DNA of 64,000 bases from Lycium barbarum (lineage: Eukaryota; Streptophyta; Magnoliopsida; Solanales; Solanaceae). The stretch lies in NCBI RefSeq assembly GCF_019175385.1, contig NC_083339.1, forward strand, positions 34,122,147-34,186,146, written 5' to 3'. The stretch's first letter is position 1; each line of letters opens with the position of its first letter. Below, piece by piece: positions 57,998 through 64,000 of this stretch. Both the position numbers and the translations under genes were made by a program. The notes beneath the pieces were generated by a model. It was not told where the DNA came from, did not search any database, and saw nothing but the letters and a program-made list of their open reading frames with translations.

Positions 57998-59372
57998 TGA
58001 TGTGGCGTGATTTTACGCCACAATCGATGCTTTTTGGCTATAAGTTTTACTTGTTTTTAAGAAAGCCTATGTGATTTTACGTGGTTTTTAGTGTTTTTTT
58101 CAGGTAACAGAACAGATTTGGCATAATGACAGTTGAAAGGCAAAATCAGGTCGTAAATGCAGTTTTTGGCATGGGCGTATTAAAGGATCTCAGAAACAGA
58201 AAGTCAAGCTGAGAAGATGGTGATTTACGAGCTGAGTTTACAGACCGTATTTCAGTTTATGGTTCGTATTCCATCACGTATTTAATCATTCAAGCTTCTG
58301 GCAGAAAGTCTGAGGTTGGCAAGGTGAAAGACGATCATGCAGTTTACGGACCGTAAACCACTTTACGGTCCGTATTTCAAAAGAAGGAAATAGTTTACCA
58401 TTGAAGGACGACTGGGTCGTAAATAGACTTTACGGTCCGTAAACCAGTTTACGGACCGTATTTTGTGATGACGGGACCAAAGTGCAAATCTGTAACTTTT
58501 GTATTTCCAAAACTTATAAATAGTCATTGTAGGGTTTTAATAGTTATCAGTTATTATATTTTTGTCTCTTGACTTAGAACATTAAATTCTCTCTAGTTTT
58601 TGAAGACTCAAACATCAATTCAAGTATTATCAATTCCTCTTTTCTTCCAAAGTAAGCAATTATGAATTCTTTAAATTCTTATTTCTTGTTCTTTGTCATG
58701 AATAGCTAAATTCCCTTACTAGGGTTGTGAACCCAATGATGGGTGTTTTGTGATTGATATACACATAATGGATTATTAGTGTTTATTTATTCTTCATTAT
58801 TCATTCATAATTAATGGTTGCAAACATTGATTAAAGTCATAAACCTTAATTTATTTCGGAAAATAATTAGGGTTGGTAAGAATAACTAACAAGAACTCAA
58901 AGCTTTAAACTTTGTTTAATAAATTCACTTAGGAATAAGACGAATTTACTTGGCATGATTAATTGTTCTTCATGGAGACTTTCTTATATTTGGGAAAATC
59001 ATAGAAAGACATAATCTTTATTTATTGGGAAATAGTAGAGATTCACATAGAGATTAAGTGCATTCATATAATGATCCATTAGAAGTATATCAAGATCAAT
59101 ACCCATGATCATACACCCTATCTAACGGGGACACAACCTTAGTTTCTTTTACCATAAATTTCCACCAAAGAAATAGTTTAGCAATTAGTCATAGAAAAAC
59201 CAACTTTTACACAAATTATCAGATTAAGACATTAGACCTAGAAGTTAGCATCTACGACTTTAGTAACCTTTTCACACCATATTCCCTGTGGGATTCGACC
59301 CCAACCTTGTTGGGTTACTATATTTGACAACGTCCGTGTTATACCATTAATAGGTGTAATTTGAGCGTATCA
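57998..59372 (+). mobile_element. Athila 3' LTR
   Basis: 1,375 bp. Lacks the first palindrome pair (the sequence runs CAGTTTTTGGCATGGG at 58160), has a decayed second pair (about 58238-58270) and keeps the third and fourth (58344-58373, 58430-58459). The fourth pair has CCAG in place of CCGG at its centre. TATA box at 58515-58522. Confidence 0.93.
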
Positions 59373-59377
59373 ATACT

Positions 59378-59841
59378 CCTTATACATAAAAGGAGACTAT
59401 TTATACACGGATATTGTAATTCCAAAAACTACGATACCCTATATATAAGGAGGACATATTCAAAAAAAATATTCCAAAATAATATGCAATTTACAAAAAT
59501 GACAGTTTCTTTAAATGCGAGAATAAACACAAAATAGACAGTTCAGGCAAATACTCATACTTTGGAATTCGAAGGTCAACTGTATAGTACGGATCCTTAA
59601 TAATGGGGTGCCTTAATACTGGGGTGCCTAACACCTTCCCTAGGGGATCATTAAAACCCTTACTTAGAACTCTGGATTACGAAGGTTTTTTCACGGTATT
59701 TGAATAAATCCTTCAAAACCGATTTTTCTAATTTCCTAAAAATTAGGTGGCGACTTTTTTAAAACAAATTCCGAAAGAGCACTAACGAGTTCGTAGTAGC
59801 CTTTCACTCCTTAACAGCCGCGTGAAAAGCGAACTACAACA
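59378..59841 (+). mobile_element. Ogre 3' LTR, part 5 (U5 end)
   Basis: After the Athila target site the sequence resumes CCTTATACATAAAAGG and reaches the conserved tail GGGGTGCCTAACACC...AACCCTTACTTAGAA and AATTAGGTGGCGACT (59741-59755). It ends CTACAACA at 59841, matching the TGTTG start at 16633 as inverted ends. The flank GTGTG could be one half of a target duplication; the other half would lie at the lost 5' end. Confidence 0.6.
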
Positions 59842-60476
59842 GTGTGTATGGTTGAGATACTATCATTGCTTGCATTTCATTGCATTGGGTCTTACCTTAT
59901 TTTTGTGATTGGTAGATGATTTGTTGTTAATACTATTTGATTGTTGTGTTGTTGTGCCTATCTGCCTATTCTGTTGATTTTACAAACGAATGTATGATAC
60001 TAATCTTAGTCGGCTTATGATATCTACCGGTACATAGTGTTTGTACTGATACTACCTTGCTGCACCCTTTTTGAGTGGAGATTGTGTGCCAGAGACTTCC
60101 TCCAGACCTTACCTTTAGCCTGAGGCAATTTCCCGTTCAGATCAAAGGGTGAGCTCCTATCCATGTCATCCGCTTGAAGATCTTTCCTTATTAATTTCTA
60201 TCTCATTTCTGGACACTAATGCTATTTCAGACAGGTATTTATTCTTTAGACAGCTTTATGTTTTAGAGTCCTTGTACGATGACTTTCGGATCTTTGGGGT
60301 TGTAATAGTTATAATTTCGCACTTTTATTTTATTATGTCATGACTAGACAGTTTTATGATTATATTCTTTTTATTGATTTATAAATGGGTTAAATAAATG
60401 AGAAATTGGTTAAGGGGATGGTTCGCCCACCAGGGGGGTTAGTGTGGGTGCCATCACGACTTGTTTTGTTGCGACA
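59842..60476 (+). mobile_element. LTR tail of a further Ty3/Gypsy element
   Basis: Ends CATCACGACTTGTTTTGTTGCGACA at 60476 (shown only in part: key end GCGACA), followed after four bases by a tRNA-iMet primer site. Only the right part of the LTR is present, starting where the Ogre LTR stops. This suggests that the Ogre inserted into this LTR, whose left part could lie at or before position 1. Confidence 0.6.
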
Positions 60477-60480
60477 AATT

Positions 60481-60492
60481 TGGTATCAGAGC
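60481..60492 (+). promoter_or_regulatory. Primer binding site, tRNA-iMet type
   Basis: TGGTATCAGAGC starts four bases after the LTR end at 60476, the same spacing as in the two other Met-primed elements here. Confidence 0.85.
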
Positions 60493-60692
60493 CCTAGGTT
60501 CGTTGATCTAGTTGTACAAGGACATGTCTAGTAGAGTCTTGCAGATCGGTAAGGAGACGTCTGCACTTATCTTCGACAGGCTATGGGACACAAGGAAAAT
60601 TCAAGTTCCTTCTTTCTTTCATGCTACTTGATTCCAATTGCTATCTAGATGATTCAAATTGGTATCTGACTTTTCATTCTATTCTCTCACAG

Positions 60693-62111
60693 ACGGTAAG
60701 GATTCGTGCGAGGGCAGCAGTAGATGAGGTACCCAAGAAGGTCGTGAGGGCCGCAGCTTGCGGCAGAGTTCAGGCTAGAGGCGGTGGTTGAAGTAGAGGC
60801 CGGGGAGTAGCACCAGCCAGGGGCAGGGTTCCTGCAGCTGGTCAGGCTCATGTTGCATCCCCCGCACCTCAGGTATTTCTAGATGAGGCAACAGAGTTTG
60901 CAGTGACACTAGCTCTGCCAGACGTTATGGCTGCTCCAGTGCTGATAGATGTTATGGGTCGAGTGTTGAACCTGTTGAACGGTTTGACTGAGTCAGGTGT
61001 GTTACCAGCCGCACCAGCTGGCCAGGGTATGAGATTAGGTGATCCGACTACAGATAGAGTCCGTACTCCAAGGGCACAGCACGCCGCAGCTGTGGCCCTA
61101 CGTTTAGATGAGGCTCCAAGACTTAAGGTATTTCCTAGACCAGGGGCAGGGCTGGTGATGACCAATGAGGACCATGATTTGTTTTGGAGGTTTACTAAGA
61201 TGAAGCCTCCTATTTTCTATAGCACTGAGTCTAAGGACGCTTATGAGTTTATTATTGATTGTCATGAGAGGTTCCATAAGTTGGAGGCGGTTGATAAGCA
61301 TGCGGTAGAGTTTGTGACCTTCCAGCTCTTGGGTGATGCCAAGTTATGGTAGAGGGCTTATGTTGAGTGTAGACCAACTGGGTTGCCTCCGCTGACTTGG
61401 ACTCAGTTCTATTCGGTATTCTTGGAGAAGTACGTTCCACGTAAGGACGCTTATAGGTTTATTATTGATTGTCATGAGAGGTTCCATAAGTTGGAGGCGG
61501 TTGATAAGCATGGGGTTGATTTTGTGACATTTCAGCTCTTGGGTGATGCCAAGTTATGGTAGAGGGCTTATGTTGAGTGTAGACCAACTAGGTTGCCTCC
61601 ACTGACTTGGACTCAGTTCTATTCGGTATTCTTGGAGAAGTACGTTCCACGTACTTTGAGGGATAGGAGATGTGATGAGTTTAGTATCATTGAGCAGGGT
61701 AATTCTTCAGTTGTTGCTTATGAGGCTCAGTTCCATTCCTTGTCACGTTATGCTCTCTAACTATTAGCTACTGAGGAGGATAGAGTTAGGCAGTTTATGA
61801 AAGGGTTGAACACTCTTCTTCAGTTGTCAGCTCTTCCGCTTGTAGCTACAGGATCTTCCTTCTAGGAGGTGATGGATCATGTCAGGACTGTTGAGGGTGT
61901 TAGACAAAATGGTTACAGCAAGTATGCAGAGAAGAAGGCCCGCACGGGTGGTAGCTTCAGTGGTTCTTTCTCCCGAGGACAGAGTTCCCATGTTTATTCG
62001 AGGCGTCTGATTCAGTCAGCCATGCAGATTTCTGCTAGAGGCACATCAGGGGCCGGTCATTACTCTTCTGGCCAACCAGGGGGGTTCACAACCCCGATTT
62101 TTGGACCATAG
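60693..62111 (+). pseudogene. gag: Gag remnant with a 210-bp in-frame duplication
   Basis: Gag of a Met-primed Ty3/Gypsy element in one frame. N-terminal part RIRARAAVDEVPKKVVRAA, Arg/Gly-rich with a TGA near 60789. The gag core starts at about 61186: FWRFTKMKPPIFYSTESKDAYEF, FVTFQLLGDAKLW. A TAG at 61350 replaces TGG. Bases 61232-61441 are repeated at 61442-61651, so the core stretch including the TAG occurs twice. After it, EYVPRTLRDRRCDEF-like sequence, stops at about 61758 and 61866, and a Ser/Gly-rich tail end the gene. It is cut at 62170 by a minus-strand LTR. Confidence 0.85.
61232..61651 (+). repeat. 210-bp tandem duplication (2 copies)
   Basis: 61232-61441 and 61442-61651 each start TAAGGACGCTTA and end GTACGTTCCACG(T). 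The copies differ at only a few bases, for example ATGAG versus ATAGG near the start and GCGGTAGAG versus GGGGTTGAT. 210 bp is 70 codons, so the reading frame is kept. Both copies have the same TAG. Confidence 0.93.
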
Positions 62112-62170
62112 TGGTTATTCGGATTTATCTATTTCTGTTCAGCGGCCTACGCTAGACCGTGGATGTTTTG

Positions 62171-62799
62171 TGTCATGACCCAACCGGAGGGCAGCGACAG
62201 GCAACTGGAGCTAACCTACCGAGCACTTTCTAACGTCCATCTCATAGTCATATCTAAGTGGTCCGCATGTCTAACTCACAATTATCATAATCTATAAGAG
62301 AAATGAGTTCACTAAATATATGCAAGTCTATATAATCACCATCAGCTATACCCATATGTACAAGGCGACAAGGCTACCAAAAATGACATACAAAATATGA
62401 ACCGATGAGGTTATAGAGCATCTAACTATAGACATTTGTCTATGAGCCTCTACAGGAAGTGCATAACATCATAAAGATGGGACAGGACCCCGCCATGCCC
62501 ATACATGTACACAAAAGAATAATACAAGCTGAACCGTAGCTCCGAAACAAATGGAGCGCTCCTGTACAATCGCTAATGAAGCAGCCTAGGGGGTCTGGTC
62601 CATCTCCCTGTCTACCTGCGGGCATTAACACAACATCCACAAATAAAAGGACATCCGTACGAATAATGTACCGAGTATGTAAGGCGTGAGAACAAAATAA
62701 GGAAAGTATGAAGACGACATAAGATAAAGAGATCAATTTGTACCTCCGAATGGCTCTTAAGGCGGATGTCATGCATGTTTATCCTTAAAAAAACATTTT

Positions 62800-62846
<47 letters not shown>

Positions 62847-63753
62847 TCATGCCCGACCATTTAGGCTCGGTGTTATCATCATATCATCGTCATCCAGCGT
62901 CCAGGGCATCCCGCGTCTGAGGCATCCCGCGTCCGGGTTAACATCATAACGTACGTACTGCAGTGGTATGCACATCTATGTGTCGTACCCGGCCGACTAT
63001 AGCACAACTCGGTGTGAGAAAATAGCTACATACATATATAGCATGCATAAGAGCCCAAATAAAAGTTATAACTCCATCGGAGTGACGTAAGGTTAGTAAA
63101 CCTCCGATTTTCATTATGGAACTATCATCATCATATCTCACCTTGAAACAATAATAACCATAAGGTGAGACAAACAACAATGAAAAAGATCAATAATCAG
63201 GAAACAAAGATCAATAATATCATAAGAACATCAAGAACCATAAGTTTTTAGTAATTCTAGGAATGGAGTCATTATGGAGGACATTTGTATATATTTTTGT
63301 ATCGAAGTGATCATGCCATAAGAAGGGAAAGGGTTAGCCTTAACATACCTTTTCATCTCCCTAACTACTTAATATTTCTACTTCCAAGCTCGCAAATCTA
63401 CATTCAAAAGGATTCATACTAGAGTTAAGTCTTGAAAACACTCATAAGTTCAAACTAGAGTAATTAGTGAGCTAGCGGAATTTGGGTAGCACTTCCCCTA
63501 TTTTGTCTACTTGCACCAAATTCCAAAACAACTCCCAAAAAATAATAATAACATCAAAAATACCATAATCAAAATATTTCCTTCAAACTAAACTTAAATT
63601 AATCCAAAATCCTCTTTCAAATTCACTTCAGAGCCATCAACTTCAATTCAATACCTTGTGGCTTCTCCACTATGATTCTTTTCCATCCCAAGACTTATTA
63701 AACCTTTAAGTCAACTCAATCATATAAATAAGATGAATAACATACCTTGTAGT
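62171..63753 (-). mobile_element. Tekay-related LTR, minus strand, interrupted
   Basis: Begins TGTCATGACCCAACCGG at 62171 and follows the same order of blocks as the solo LTR at 30732-33102: AGGACATCCGTACGAATAATG (shortened), a CATACCTT block at 63343, TAGCACTTCCCCTATTTTG at about 63487 (leader region on the minus strand) and a second CATACCTT at 63741. An AT microsatellite lies at about 62804-62842. At 63754 another LTR start interrupts it, about 1.57 kb in, at a point equal to position 32291 of the solo LTR. The other end lies beyond the window. Confidence 0.75.
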
Positions 63754-63795
63754 TGTCACACCCTAATTCCACTAGGGTGTGATGGGCACTCGACA
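63754..63795 (-). mobile_element. Start of another minus-strand LTR
   Basis: TGTCACACCCTAATTCC at 63754 has the form of a reversed Tekay-type LTR end (GGGTGTGACA on the minus strand). CCACTAGGGTGTG nearby forms a short inverted repeat with CACACCCTA. The sequence then runs into the assembly gap. Confidence 0.5.
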
Positions 63796-63920
63796 NNNNN
63801 NNNNNNNNNNNNNNNNNNNNNNNNNNNNNNNNNNNNNNNNNNNNNNNNNNNNNNNNNNNNNNNNNNNNNNNNNNNNNNNNNNNNNNNNNNNNNNNNNNNN
63901 NNNNNNNNNNNNNNNNNNNN
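63796..63920. other. Assembly gap (N)
   Basis: 125 N. The size may be arbitrary. It lies in a nested-LTR region, where collapse is common. Reading frames across it are not meaningful. Confidence 1.
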
Positions 63921-64000
63921 TTTAGAGAGTGAGAAAATCAACTCAACAAATAATGGAAAGAGGGACATCAACTAGAGGGGAAGCGATTCTTCCCGATCGG
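63921..64000. other. Unassigned tail of the window
   Basis: 80 bases after the gap, purine-rich, with nothing recognisable. Possibly the 5' leader or U5 region of one of the minus-strand LTRs. Confidence 0.4.

Larger units (their letters stand above)
38054..59372 (+). mobile_element. Athila-type Ty3/Gypsy element, with nested insertion
   Basis: LTR retrotransposon with a perfect ATACT duplication (38049-38053, 59373-59377). LTRs are 1,416 bp (38054-39469) and 1,375 bp (57998-59372), TGATGTGG...GCGTATCA. The primer site 39475-39492 resembles the Athila tRNA-Asp site. Gag-pol is of the Athila lineage, followed by a 716-codon extra ORF. Gag is split by the 8,103-bp element at 40624-48726. Without that insert and its 5-bp duplication, gag-pol is a single frame ending at 53190 with eight in-frame stops and no frameshift. 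Length without the insert is about 13.2 kb, normal for Athila. Confidence 0.93.

Noticed and set aside
63733..63975. ORFs on both strands spanning the N run.
   Set aside because: They read through undefined bases and have no meaning.

Overview
The window looks like heterochromatic, repeat-dense DNA from a flowering plant. Every coding trace I can identify belongs to a plant retroelement (Ty3/Gypsy LTR retrotransposons of the Ogre/Tat, Tekay and Athila types, plus a piece of a LINE). I see no host gene, tRNA or rRNA. The LTR families (Met-primed Tekay elements, an Athila with an extra 3' ORF, an Ogre with ORF1) resemble those common in Solanaceae, but that taxonomic guess is weak.

Layout. 1-154 is a scrap of a Tekay-type LTR. 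155 to about 4.56 kb is a Tat/Ogre-type LTR-like sequence on the minus strand. About 4.64-16.63 kb is the decayed internal region of a plus-strand Ogre element: ORF1, gag, protease, a G-patch-like piece, an intron-like spacer, RT, RNase H, a second (archaeal-type) RNase H, integrase, and a 3' UTR with tandem repeats. Its 3' LTR begins at 16633 and, as I read it, runs to about 59841. It is split by four insertions: a Tekay chromovirus (19306-30262, TSD CATAT), a minus-strand solo LTR (30732-33102, TSD TTGGT), a 5'-truncated LINE (35991-36943, 12-bp TSD) and an Athila element (38054-59372, TSD ATACT). The Athila gag is itself split by an 8.1-kb element (40624-48726, TSD CCTCA) with 3.25-kb LTRs and only 1.6 kb of internal DNA. 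That DNA carries no gag or pol, only one acidic repeat ORF. From 59842 to the end are the tail of another Met-primed LTR, its broken gag with a 210-bp in-frame duplication, a second minus-strand Tekay-type LTR, the start of yet another LTR, and an assembly gap (63796-63920).

How the parts relate. No complete autonomous element survives, but the Tekay copy is close: two nonsense codons and one gag frameshift. The short-cored element shares the Tekay Met primer site, a hairpin plus polypurine tract at its 3' end, and LTR leader motifs, so it was plausibly mobilised in trans by Tekay-like proteins. The Athila gag-pol frame carries eight in-frame stops and no net frameshift, while its separate 716-codon downstream ORF is fully open.

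Most noteworthy: the short-cored element with its 28-residue-repeat ORF; paired TACGG(A/T)CCGTA palindromes in the Athila LTR and 3' region; the intact Athila third ORF; a palindromic leader motif and a pre-PPT hairpin shared by different LTR families. All identities were judged by eye; no alignment or database search was run.
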